From assembly GCA_959347315.1 (NCBI GenBank), contig OY365815.1, positions 11,228,959 to 11,292,958 of the forward strand: DNA of 64,000 nucleotides, in the 5' to 3' direction. Below the pieces are notes generated by a model that was given only the letters and a program-made list of their open reading frames with translations, searched no databases and was not told where the DNA came from. This DNA comes from Bimastos eiseni. Its lineage: Eukaryota > Annelida > Clitellata > Crassiclitellata > Lumbricidae. Within the stretch, counting starts at the first letter, position 1; each line of letters starts with the position of its first letter. A program made the position numbers and the translations under genes. Below, in pieces: positions 34,741 through 46,200 of the stretch.

Positions 34741-36024
34741 AAGGACAAAACAGGCACTACATTGTAACCCATGCAATACCTCTGCAAAATAAAGTTCTTC
34801 TAGTATTAATTTCAACATCGCTATCTTTGTCCATCAATGATTATTTTTGAACAGAAAAAGTGAAGCTTTCTTAAAACAAGAAATCGAAGCTTTGCAAAAG
34901 TTTGGAGCCGGGGAACCGCTACACATTCCTCCTCAAATGCAATTGTGCATTCACTGGACCATAGGGCCTATCCTCAGAATGTATGCTATCAACCCGTCCA
35001 CTCCCAACTATGTTATACACGCGTTGCACTACTTATATGGTATCATATCAATACCTCTTTAAATAAAGGTGTCTAAGAGTATAATTACATTAATCAACTG
35101 TCAGCTGCGCCTTATTTTTGGCAATCAATTATTGGACTGAAAGGAAAGTAGTTTTATTTAATCACAAAATAGCAGTGTTAAATAGTAAATAAGCTACAGC
35201 AATAATAGCAATCATAAACATTATTGTAAATTCAATAAATGCATGTACGATGTCACCTGGCGATTCATGTGTGCGACACCTCTCAAAAAAGCGTACAATT
35301 TTAAATTTAATTAAGATTAATTTCACATCAATCATCGCGCAGAAAGGAATGCAGTTTCGTTTAGTCAACAAATGAATACGTTGAAAATTCATAAATAGGC
35401 CACCACAATAATACCAATTATTATTTTTAATTTCAAACACGTACTACGCCACCTACCGATTGAGGGGCGCGTTCCCGTCTGTCCAGTACATATGAACTTC
35501 AATATTCTCTGTCGCTTATCTCAATACGCGTTTCTTCGATTATATATGAGCTCGTGGGAACTTCAAAAATGACAAATGAAGTGCAGAATTAAATATTAAA
35601 TAATTATGAGTCACAGCGTATTTTGCCTACAATTATTGTGTAGTTAGAACAACGGGGTCTATATAGATCTATATAGATCCAGTCCTGCAGTTTCCTGGAT
35701 TCATTGTTTGTTGCCTATTTAATTGTAGAACTATGTCACGCAGATGATCCTGTAATTTAACACATTAGGGATTATTTGTAAGTTGTGCTGTTTATCTACG
35801 TATTTTGCAAAGCCAAAGTTTACAGCATATTGTATCGTCAACGATCATACCTCGAAGCAGTGTCTACTTCAAGCTTTGATTTAATTGCGTCGTTAATGTG
35901 GTATAATGTGGTTACCGTCGTTTACTGTCCTTCGGAATGCATATCAGTGCCAAGCTAAATTAAGTCTAACGACATAATTATATCTGAAGTCATTGATTGA
36001 AATTGCAGGGCAGTAATTACCCCA
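34741..36024. other. Intergenic, nothing recognised
   Basis: AT-rich DNA. The 71-codon frame at 34847-35062 has no recognised domain. Confidence 0.45.
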
Positions 36025-36480
36025 ACCCGATGCACTAAAAGATGCACGTCATGAATTTGCGAAGATCGGCGTAGACGAGACCTGGCAAGGAGGCAAGGAC
36101 TACCAGACCAAAGCGATGATGGGGTACGAGAATCGCTGCTGGAGGAGTGGCTAGGGAACGCATCCAGCATCTAACCGGAGATGTGGATACATTTCGAAAT
36201 GCGACCGACAAAACGTGCAGCAAAACGCAGGACCCGGTCCAGACACCGCAATCGCCCAGTTTGGAGGCCTACATAGAGTAAGCAGCAGTAATTTGATGAA
36301 GGAGTGGACAAGTGTAGCGGTGGCGTCTGGAGTTATCGAGCGAGTAACAGTGCGGAGCTGACGCAACTTTTAGCATGAATCACACAGTGACACAGGAGAC
36401 GGTGAATGTGAGGTGCAAATGTAAGCTCTTGATCTTGGTTGGAGATGTTCGGCAATGCTACACTGTGTTTGCACAATTAT
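36025..36480 (-). mobile_element. CR1/L2-like LINE fragment (reverse transcriptase C-terminus)
   Basis: On the - strand, across several frames, RSITPDATATLVHSFI, YVGLQTGRLRCLDRVLRF and RFVGRISKCIHISG are visible. These are the region after the RT thumb in CR1/L2 elements. Frameshifts and stops show it is dead. Confidence 0.75.
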
Positions 36481-37339
36481 TTCAGCAATTGATCAGCGAG
36501 TAGTAGGAGCTGATTGAGAGCAGCAGAAATTGTTGGGAACGGTCATGAAACTGGCTAACCCTGTTTTCACAAAGACTCGTGTATGATGCCCTGGAAGAGT
36601 TGGCCGATTTATCCTTAGCATTGCAGATAGTTTATATCACTCTTCCTGTTGATCATCTACTCCTGAGTCCTGACAAGATGACTCGAAGTCATTACAGCTT
36701 AATGACTGAGTGGACAGTACTATGCTGAAGCTGGCCAAGCTGCAGAGGCAAGAGCTTTCAAAGGTGTATTGTGTGCTACTTGCAGTGGGAAAGAGAGGGA
36801 AATTTATATATTAATTCTGCACAGCACTCAGGTTACAGCTGTCTATTGAGTCTTTCGTGTGTAGACAGCATCATAGACTGAATAGAATTTCTTTAATATT
36901 TTCTCTTTTGTCAGGCCCATGTAGCTACAGTTGGCTATTTGACTAGCTCAATATAGGCCTAACTGTATGTGAGATCCGAACCCTTGCTCTTTGAGTTTGA
37001 ACTCGACACATTGTAGACATTAGGCCGTATACATGTATATCTATTTATTCAAAAAATCTGCAGGATTCATATTTATTTTTAGGGAAAGAAAGATGATACA
37101 TGTTAAAGAAACAATATAAAATTATTTTTATTTTTTGAATTTTCTAATGTATTCTTTTACATTTTTGATATGTGGAATGCGGTTTCATCGAAGGATACGA
37201 TTCTTATATTTGCATAAGGCCTGGTTAGGGGTAGACTGTAGACATTGATGGTCCTGTCTCCTATCGAGTCAACTCAAACTTTAGAGTTCCCACTGCTCAC
37301 CCAAACCACTTCAACCACCGATAATACGACTCCCAACTG
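36481..37339. other. Intergenic, nothing recognised
   Basis: No gene or repeat family identified. Confidence 0.4.
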
Positions 37340-37815
37340 TACTTGACAAGCCGCCCATCTAAGGCACTGAAGTGCATGTCAAAAATCTTGGCAATTGTGG
37401 AGTAAGTGCAGATCTGGATGTCCTCCAATCGGCTAAGATTGAACCCGGATAAAACTGAATTTATGTGGCTGAGCATGAGACAAGCGCGTTCAAGGGTTGA
37501 CAAGGAGGCGATTAAAGCAGCATTTCCTCATTGGAAGGTTCAATGCGGAGTTCTTCTGTATCAAGACCTAGCTGTCCGTGGAGGAACATGTCAGTTCCCT
37601 ATGCGGGTCTTGCTTTTATCAATTGCGCCAGATTAGAGTCATTCGGCGAAATCTGTCAATTGACGCCACTATAACTCTTAATTGTCCATTCTCTCAACCT
37701 GACTTGCCTGGACTACTGCAATGGTGTCCGTGCGGGTCTGCCAAAGTTCTGGATAAGACAGCTTCAATCCATTCTCAACTGCGCTGCTCGAGTCGTTGAT
37801 AGATAGATAGATTTA
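37340..37815 (+). mobile_element. CR1/L2-like LINE fragment with (GATA)n end
   Basis: On the + strand: YDSQLYLTSRPSKALKC (around the degenerate YADD site), NRLRLNPDKTEFMWLS, then in other frames LDYCNGVRAGLPKFWIRQLQ and NCAARVVDR. It is a reverse transcriptase palm-to-thumb remnant with several frameshifts, ending in GATAGATAGATAGAT at about 37797-37812. Confidence 0.8.
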
Positions 37816-37897
37816 TGTACGTAACATGATCTGCTCACTTACATTTACGATGTTGAGAATCGCACATTTATACCCATTACTGATTTCATGAAATTAG

Positions 37898-39112
37898 CAG
37901 TGGCGTCACTGGGGTTGGTGTCACCCAGTGCGGTAAACTCTTGGTGTCACCCCTCTAGACTTTCACCATGGTCTTCTTCCGAGTGTTCCTGTACCATATA
38001 TAATCGCATATAGTAATGTTTGTAAAATAAGTCAAAAAATTAATAAGGACATAAGAAAGAAAACAAATTGAACAATATAACTTCAATACTTCAGGTAAAA
38101 CATAAATAAAGAACTTCGACAAACTCGGACAAAGTTTGAGTGGATTGTAACTTTTTTACTGGCTAAGGGAGTATTGAACATACCAACCTGCATACGATGC
38201 GGATGGCAAATGCTGCAAGGCTCAATTAATGGATTCATATACAAATGTAACCGGCGGTCAACAATATTCGTTGCAACACTTCTTCTTCACTTTTATCAGA
38301 AGTTTTGTCGCCAATGCACGACTGTCATTTCATGACATATATTTTATTATTTTATATTGCGAATTGCTGGCGAATGTCAGTAACCGCATCAATTATTGGG
38401 GGGATCTGAGTGTGGCAGTCTCAACAGTGACTCGTTGGTTCGAAAAATTACACAACCGTTATTTATTTTTCTATTTCCATCTTTTTAATTAAAAAATTAA
38501 ATTAAAAAATTAAAATATATATTTTTCAGACAGATAGAAAAACATGTGTATGCCGTAATTATTAATTTATTGTAGTAGTAAACTACTAGTATACTAGAGT
38601 ATAGTAATACTAACTTTTTTAAGTGGAAGCCTGCCGCTGTTTTTCTCCTTTAAAATTTATGTCCTGTCCTAATTAATTTACTTTAAAATATGTATATTTT
38701 AGTGATATTGATAAAATTATAAAATTTCGAAAAAATAATTATTTACATAAAAAACGAACCTGTAAACAACGTCTGTAATTTTCTGCAACCACGTGACTCC
38801 ACACGTCATTAATTGGCGCGTTTGCAAATGACCCACGATTCTACTCCGACTCCGAGGCTCCGAGCAGCTCTGAGCTCTGAATCTTATTCATTTAAGCACC
38901 AGACGCTCTGCATGGTGGCACCCTGTGCCTGCTCATGTATTTAACAATGAACGGTTATGAAACCCGACTAGACAGAGCTGTCTGCTTTGTCAAATTCGCA
39001 ATTTTTTTATTTTGGTGTCACCCCTTGATGGTGTCACCCCTTGATGGTGTCACCCCTTGATGGTGTCACCCGGTGCGCCCGCACCCCCGGCACCCCCCTA
39101 GTGACGCCCCTG
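37898..39112. mobile_element. hAT-type transposon, 1,215 bp, exact 8-bp target duplication
   Basis: Ends CAGTGGCGTCACTGGGG and (reverse of right end) CAGGGGCGTCACTAGGGGG. GAAATTAG is duplicated at 37890-37897 and 39113-39120. GGTGTCACCC motifs occur near both ends. At 39013-39071 a 16-bp unit TGGTGTCACCCCTTGA is repeated about 3.6 times. No transposase motif was recognised inside. Confidence 0.9.
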
Positions 39113-39303
39113 GAAATTAGAGCAAACTTCTGTCAAATCACTTATAATGTAACTAGTAAATCTTTCAGTTCTGTGTAAAGCTGTACATAGAGTGTGTAAC
39201 ACCTGATGACAAGATTGGAAACTTGTATATGCATATTTTGTCTTCATATTTTTGGATGTTAGAAGTGAACAATTACTTGAACATGTGTGTGTCCCATGAG
39301 ACA

Positions 39304-39425
39304 AACATTTAGGGATTTTGAGAAAGTCCTTAAATGCAATGTACAATGAACATTTAGGGATTTTGAGAAAGTCTTTAAATGCAATGTACGATGAACATTT
39401 AGGGATTTTGAGTGAAGTCCATGAT
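39304..39425. repeat. 45-bp tandem repeat, about 2.6 copies
   Basis: AACATTTAGGGATTTTGAGA starts the unit at 39304, 39349 and 39394, an exact 45-bp period with few substitutions. The third unit is partial. Confidence 0.9.
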
Positions 39426-39786
39426 GCATTTTATGGCATTTATAAATAATGCTATAGAATTGTAAATGAAAATGTCAAAAGCCATATTACTCTGTTGAAG
39501 ATTCTACAACCGATTTAAAAAGTTTTCCTAAATTTCTAAACTTAGTTTCAGACCTCTAATAGATTAGTTGTGTGTAATTCCATCACTTCGGGCATGAATT
39601 TTAATATATACTTACGAATGTAATTAATAATGGCATTATAATGCATAAATTATATGGATCCTCTTAGGATTGCAGGTTGTACAAATAGTTAAAACTCCTG
39701 GGCATTCACGTCTGCTACATAGTTTTACCCGTAGCATTAAAATTGGCACAGCAGCCTCAGGAGTGGTAAGGATTAATTACTCCTGG

Positions 39787-40882
39787 TGTAACGATGCATA
39801 TACACATTTCAACATACTCTGCCTTGGTTTGGCCATTCCGCCTCTTCATATACATATTCATGAGTTCAATTGAGTATTAATTAATCAATAACTACTGCAA
39901 ACTTTCCATCGTCAATTATATTGCAAAAACAGTCAAAATCAGCAAAATATTTAAATAGAATTCTAAGATATAAATTGATTATGAACTAATCTAACTTATG
40001 ACTACCTAGCCAGCCTAGATTAGCTAATAGCGCTTCTAAGGTCAGATATCTACCTCCCACGGGAATGGAGCAGATCTGCAGTGGATTTCTGTAGTGTTCA
40101 TTTGGATTCTTTCTTTGTATAAATTCTGTCGATTGCTTCTTCTCGGATGATTGTTGCCTCTAGCCTCTTCACCTCAAATGCTTCTGTGCCGTCCTCCACT
40201 CACACTCGTCACGTCCGAATGATGAATCGGACTTATTGTGATACTTGCGTAACCTCGATTCCGTTGACAAGTATGTCAGAAGAGACACACTATAGATGCT
40301 GATATTAATCTCTCAGTCCATCTATATTAACGTGAAAAGAGTTCTGCATTCAACCGCTCATGACCGATAGTTCGAGAACGAAAATAACTCCTGATTTCAC
40401 ACGGAGAATACATCCATCATTACTCGACGATCACAGTACTGTTCGCCACTACACCATTCGCACCCCTCAGCAGTTCTAGACGAATCAGGGTCAAATAACT
40501 GTCCGAACTCCTAAAACTTCTTTGAGAGTTCGCAACTTGAGAATTACGTGTTGACTTTTTCTAGGCACCAGCAATACTGAACATTTTATTGCAAACTCAC
40601 GCAGCCCGGATGACGCATTTCCGCCGTACAGTCCCCAGCAGACGACCGATGGCCAAAATCAGACCTTTTAACATTGCCTCCTGAATGTCAAATTGCCAAC
40701 GACCAGTTCTCCCCAACAACACTGTTACTAAGGACTCTAATTTAATCTTATAGCGCCTTTACATTATATTTATAGGCTGGCATTAATTAACTCTGAATTA
40801 ATTTAAACTAATTAACATTGACTGCATATTATAATGTTAATAATACATAAGAAATGTGGGTTTTAATAGGAACATCGCTACA
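39787..40882 (-). mobile_element. 1,096-bp LTR-like element, copy 2, inverted
   Basis: The reverse complement is collinear with 1231-2326 along its whole length, with the same ends (TGTAGCGATG...CATCGTTACA on the - strand) and exactly the same length, differing by scattered substitutions. It is flanked by its own 5-bp duplication CCTGG (39782-39786 and 40883-40887), so it inserted independently. No internal retroelement sequence adjoins either end. Confidence 0.8.
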
Positions 40883-41098
40883 CCTGGGTCTGTCTAAAGA
40901 AATGAACATGCACTGGTGAACTGTGCTTAAACCTGGAAACTATAATCTACGATATGAAATGCAGCTTTCTTCAAACTTGTGATGTTACAAATAAAAATAA
41001 TGGAAATACACGTACTCGACAAGATTTATGAAAGAGTAATGCAACCAAGAAGTCCTTTAGAAGTTTTGAACAATTGATACTTTTGATATTGTGCATTC

Positions 41099-41182
41099 CA
41101 GGGCTGTTAACAATACTGTGATAATGAAAATGTTCGGCAATACCGATTACAGCGGCACTTTATTTTGATATTATCAACCGTG
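41099..41182. mobile_element. Very short hAT-type MITE, 84 bp
   Basis: It begins CAGGGCTGTTAA; the reverse of the right end is CACGGTTGATAA (9 of 12 matching). GTGCATTC is duplicated exactly at 41091-41098 and 41183-41190. A related end (TTAACAGCCCTG) occurs at about 46703-46714. Confidence 0.7.
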
Positions 41183-41276
41183 GTGCATTCCGTTGACAGG
41201 TAAAACCATGTAGAACAGAACAGTTACCATGCGCCTGTTCAGTCTATGACTAGATGGTAGAAGTCATCACAGCACC

Positions 41277-41278
<2 letters not shown>

Positions 41279-41340
<62 letters not shown>
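41279..41340. repeat. (TA)n microsatellite
   Basis: About 62 bases of uninterrupted AT/TA. Confidence 0.95.
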
Positions 41341-41346
<6 letters not shown>

Positions 41347-43088
41347 CACACAGATGCAGCTCCAGTAACTGTAACTCAATTTGCCCTAAAAGTTTAAGTC
41401 AAACCCCACGCATCGTCTTTACATCTGACTACTGAACTATAAAATGACCTGCATATAACAAATATTCATCACACCACACATGAAACTCCATCATCTAAAG
41501 CTAGACCAAGTCACCAAGGGTGTTATGGTCAACAAGAAAATATATATATATATGTATTACATATCAAAGTTCTTTACACAGAGATCATGTAATGCAATGA
41601 TGCAACACTATAGAAAGCATTTAAATGTATAATTAAAGCATGAAAATCAAACAAATCGTCTCAATAGCTTCTCGGTTTGTCTTGGATTTAGCAAAATCGT
41701 TTAATAATACCCACATAAAATCACCGGCCCTGGGTAGTTGCCCCCTCTCGGCGGTCCTATGCACAGACCAAACCCATTTAAGTAAAAACAGAAACTGCTT
41801 TGGATCTATCAATCAGTCTAGAATTTAAAACTACGTGCCTCATATGTGCACCAGCTGTTTCCTTGGTAAGCTTTCTAAAACTACATTTGGTTTAGGCAGT
41901 CGTTGTTTCACAGCCAACAGATCTTCAGACTTGAGCAATAGTTTACATACTTAAACAAATGTCAACGCACACCATAGGCCACCAAAGATTTTCACGTCAT
42001 TTAAGACTATCCATTCAACATCTTTCAGCATCTCTAGGCATGTAAACAGTTTTCAACCGTTGTGATGAACCGCCTGCATGCATATTAAGGTTAAGACCAT
42101 TAACGTTTATTAAAAATCAAAACTCAGCACCATCCTTATATAGCTGGATTCATTAGAGGGCAACAGAAAATCCAGAATTTTAGAATACATACACAGACGT
42201 AACTATCCGCTATTGACATGGAAATGAATCTGAAACATACATACTAGCAGCTATTGCCAAAAGAATTGTGCTGCATAGCAATTTATTTTAACAATAAAAG
42301 TCACAGCCTTAATAAAAACAAGCAGACTGTCCACATTTTTTAAACCAAGCTCTAGTCAAAGCAGACATGTACATAAAACATAACATAGAAATTGTCTGGT
42401 GAATAAAACCGTTTTATGGCCTCACAGCACATTCCATCAAGGTTACGTGCAATATAGAAGTGTGTGATCCTAGGCCATGTTGACGACTGGTTTAGCCAGA
42501 TATCAGAGACAGTTATAAATCAACATGGAAAAAGATAGAAGTTATTGTTGCATATAATAACTGGATATTTTAATCACAGGGAACAGCACAGCAAATTACT
42601 ATTCCCTTCTCTTTCTCTCCCCTTTCTTTACTCTTTTCCCCATCCATGTTTCTCCTCCTCATTCTTTCCACTCTTATGTCTATACCTTCGACAAAACCAA
42701 TTCCCATCCGAGTAGTTTTACACAATCACGAGTAAAAACCAATGTTACAGGATGAATCAGTAATTTCAACAAGAACACAAAAGTGAAAAAAATGAAACTA
42801 CAGATAATCGTCAAATTCAGCATCATATTGAAATGGGATGAGCTTTTATTCGACTGTCTAGCACTCAAATATTCTCTCATAAGCAAACAACAAATCAAGA
42901 ACAACTATTTAGCAACATTTGGGCATAAACCCTTTTTGCTCAACATTTCACTTCAATAAGAAACTGCAAGTCTCTAAAACAAGTAAAGCACACAAGTCCA
43001 GGTCAGATCAATTAGCCATTCAATGGCTCTCGATCATATGAAACTCAAGTTCAAGCAGACACTGAATGGTTGTCTTGAACGTTTTGTC
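41341..43088. other. Region 3' of ARL6IP1
   Basis: Repeat-poor, AT-rich. Part of it is probably ARL6IP1 3' UTR on the - strand, but the polyadenylation site is not determined. No other gene seen. Confidence 0.45.
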
Positions 43089-43219
43089 TTAGTTTGTCTT
43101 CGTCTTTCCTACTTTCTCCTGACCGCGTTTAAGTCCAGCCAGTACTCCAGTTACCTTTGCGCTCAGCTGCTGTATAATGCCGCGCTTTCTCAAGCCAGGA
43201 ACCAGCGCAACTCCAATCA
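43089..43219 (-). CDS. ARL6IP1: ARL6IP1 exon 6 (last coding exon, stop at 43089-43091)
   Basis: After the acceptor TTTTCAG, the first two bases complete a Val codon, then IGVALVPGLRKRGIIQQL and a Lys-rich C-terminus end at TAA. Confidence 0.93.
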
Positions 43220-46200
43220 CTGAAAAGACATATAGGTCACAATCCTATGAGCTTGACCTAGTTTCATAATGCATGCATGCACCATGTCTCATTGCCATTA
43301 TGATCGAGCCCACTTATATGGCCAAATTAACATAAGAATGCCAAGCCATAGAGCAAAAATTCAGCCAATAGGTCTTGAGAGAGACAGACAGATAAACAGA
43401 CAGAGAGAGAGACAGCTGTTTTAAAAACGAGTACACCAGAAAATAGCTCACCTAGCAGGTAAGTAAGCAGCAGATTGTCAATCAGGCTACCGAGCCATGC
43501 CATCAGTGCAAACGTACCCATCAGAACCAGGAGATACTAGAGAAAAAAAACAAATTCAAATCCTGCATTAAATGCAAAGTATTTACAGAATGGTCAGCTA
43601 AGAGAAAGTGTTGCAAATCATGTATCTGACTACTAAACTACATCAAACATGGCTTCTCAGACATTCTCTGTGTGGACCATTCATAACAATCTTTACTTCC
43701 TTAAGCAAATTCCATCTAGTCCAAGATTATTGTTCTTGGCATATCTCTTGCTATCGATCCTCTGTTCATTGCTGTGGTTGCTCTATTGTTAGGCAGAAAC
43801 CAAACTCAGCCGTCATAGCCTACACTTCGTAACAACCCAGTCAGTTATCATCATTTACAAGGCAAAACCAGTTGTTGTCCAGCAGGTAAAGAACAATTGT
43901 GCTCAATAATTGTCCTTGATCGATGCACACAAGGTCTCTACACAGTGACCTTCTCAGGGATATTCGAACTTGCAATCTTTGCATTACAAGTCACATGATT
44001 TAACCAACTAGCTACCATACCACAACCTATTAAAAAAATTTTATTATGAACTCTTTTAACGTACACAAGGTCACAAAAATGTTTCGTGAAACTAATTATT
44101 TTTACACTTCTCCAGCGCTAATTTAATATTAATTTAATTTTTTGAGAGCAATAGGGAAGATAAAAAGGTCCTAAAAGTTACTGTCCTCCAATAATGACAT
44201 CATAATGATATCATTTGCATCCCAATTGAAGTGTTATCTACAAAATTTCAATATTATTTTAAAATGTTCTGTCAATTATAAATTGCATTTTTACATTTTA
44301 ATAACATGTTAACCATCTGTTGTTCTAGACCAACTGGCTCTGTGCAGATGTGCCACATATTAGACTGCAAGGTGAAGTTAAACGCATCCCTCTTTGGCCC
44401 CAACATAAGCTTCAAGATGCAAAAGGCATGAGCCATTAGTCAATAGCAGCATTGATAACCATCTGATCAAATTCCTTCACGGCATTACTGATTCACTCAC
44501 AGAGTTCTTCAATTCATAATTTTTAGTAGAGCCTTTCAAAAATGGATAACTAAGTCAGGATTAAAATAATTTAGAACAGGTTAAAAATTGATGAATAATA
44601 TTTACAAGTAATTTTCATATTATTGCAACCCTTGGAGGGATTTCAAAGGGCTGCAACTCGTTTGATTGGTTGGGTTCCTAAATTTGCCCACATCTCTACG
44701 TACATGCGGGACGTCCTTCAGTGGCTTCCGGTTCAGCAGCGCATTCAATGAGGATATCCTCTATTGTCTGGCACTGTGTTTTGGGCAATGCAACTGTCTA
44801 TTTTAGGGTTCACCTTAACTTCGGCTTCCTCTGGTCGCCGATCTCTTCGCTCGGCCTTTAGAGGCGACTTTGTGGTTCCACATGCTCATACCACAACCAG
44901 GAGTGGGTCCCCATGTTTGGAACAACCTCCCATCTGACTTGCGCTCTCTCCCATGCGACCTGTCTGGCTCTTCTATAAACTTCTCAAGACTCTCTTTTTT
45001 GACCGGGCCTGGGTGGGGAGCGCCACTGAATAGTTATCTTGAAGAGGTGCTACATAAATTGCATTGATTGATTGATTACCACAGGCAATCCTTTATTCCC
45101 AGAGCATGTATATGCTTGTATAGATGCAATACATCAATACATCTCTTCATCAAAACCGCATCTTTGTGTAGATGTTCATACTAAGCTTACGCATACATAT
45201 ACCATATCTATGCACAAATGTTTGAAATTTAAAAAATGATGAATATTATTTACAAGTAATTTTTATATTACCACAAGCAATCCTTGATGTAAAAAGTCTA
45301 TACATACATCAAGAGGAGCATTTGACTGTTCATACTCTTTCATACGACAAGTCATATCTTGTAAACAGAGGAAACACTGTCCTTTGAGGCATTGCATTAT
45401 AACATGCTACTCACTACTTTTGGCTTTTCTCGTTTCAGCGAAAGCAGATTGTTCTTTGAATTGACTGAGTGTTTTTTCGCGTTCAAAAGTCGACCGCATA
45501 TTGCCTCAAACTGACGCTCTTGAACGACAGTCCTGCCAAAAGGAAATTAAACATTCTGCTTCACAAATTCAATTCAATGTGTCTTTATTGAGTATAACAG
45601 AAGAATTACATACATTGATAATCAACTGGCACGGGAGCAATAGGAAAGACAAAAAGGTACTAAAGGGACCGACGATCCCACTAGTTGGGCAACCTCCCCG
45701 GACCACAGAGCGAAGTGGCTATCAACCACTACTGGCTGAGATAGGGCTACATGATTCCTGCAAATAAGCAGGCACAGAACCTTCTAACTATGGTAACGAA
45801 GGCATGAACTAGAGTTGCTGCGGCGTTGGGATAAGAGAACGAGATAATAATCATCATTGGCGCAGCTGGTAAAAGCAGCTACGAGAGACCGTGTTGACAT
45901 GCTGAGTAAAGGCTAGTTCTTGGTCATAACCCCAAGGAACAGAGGAGGAGAAAGTGAGGAGGGAAAATGGGCAGAGAGGGCACACAGAAACATTGTTACC
46001 AGCTACTGCCGTCTGGTGCCAAGCCAGATAAATCACGTTTTTGAGAGGTCCAACTGGAGCTGATTTTACAATATCTAGTCAACAAAGGAGTCAAATAGCA
46101 ACAGATGAACATGTGAGTAAAACGCATACATTTACAATCAACAAGATCGGAAACAATAGGGAAGAAAAATAGGCCCCAAATGGACCAGTGGTGACGCTAG

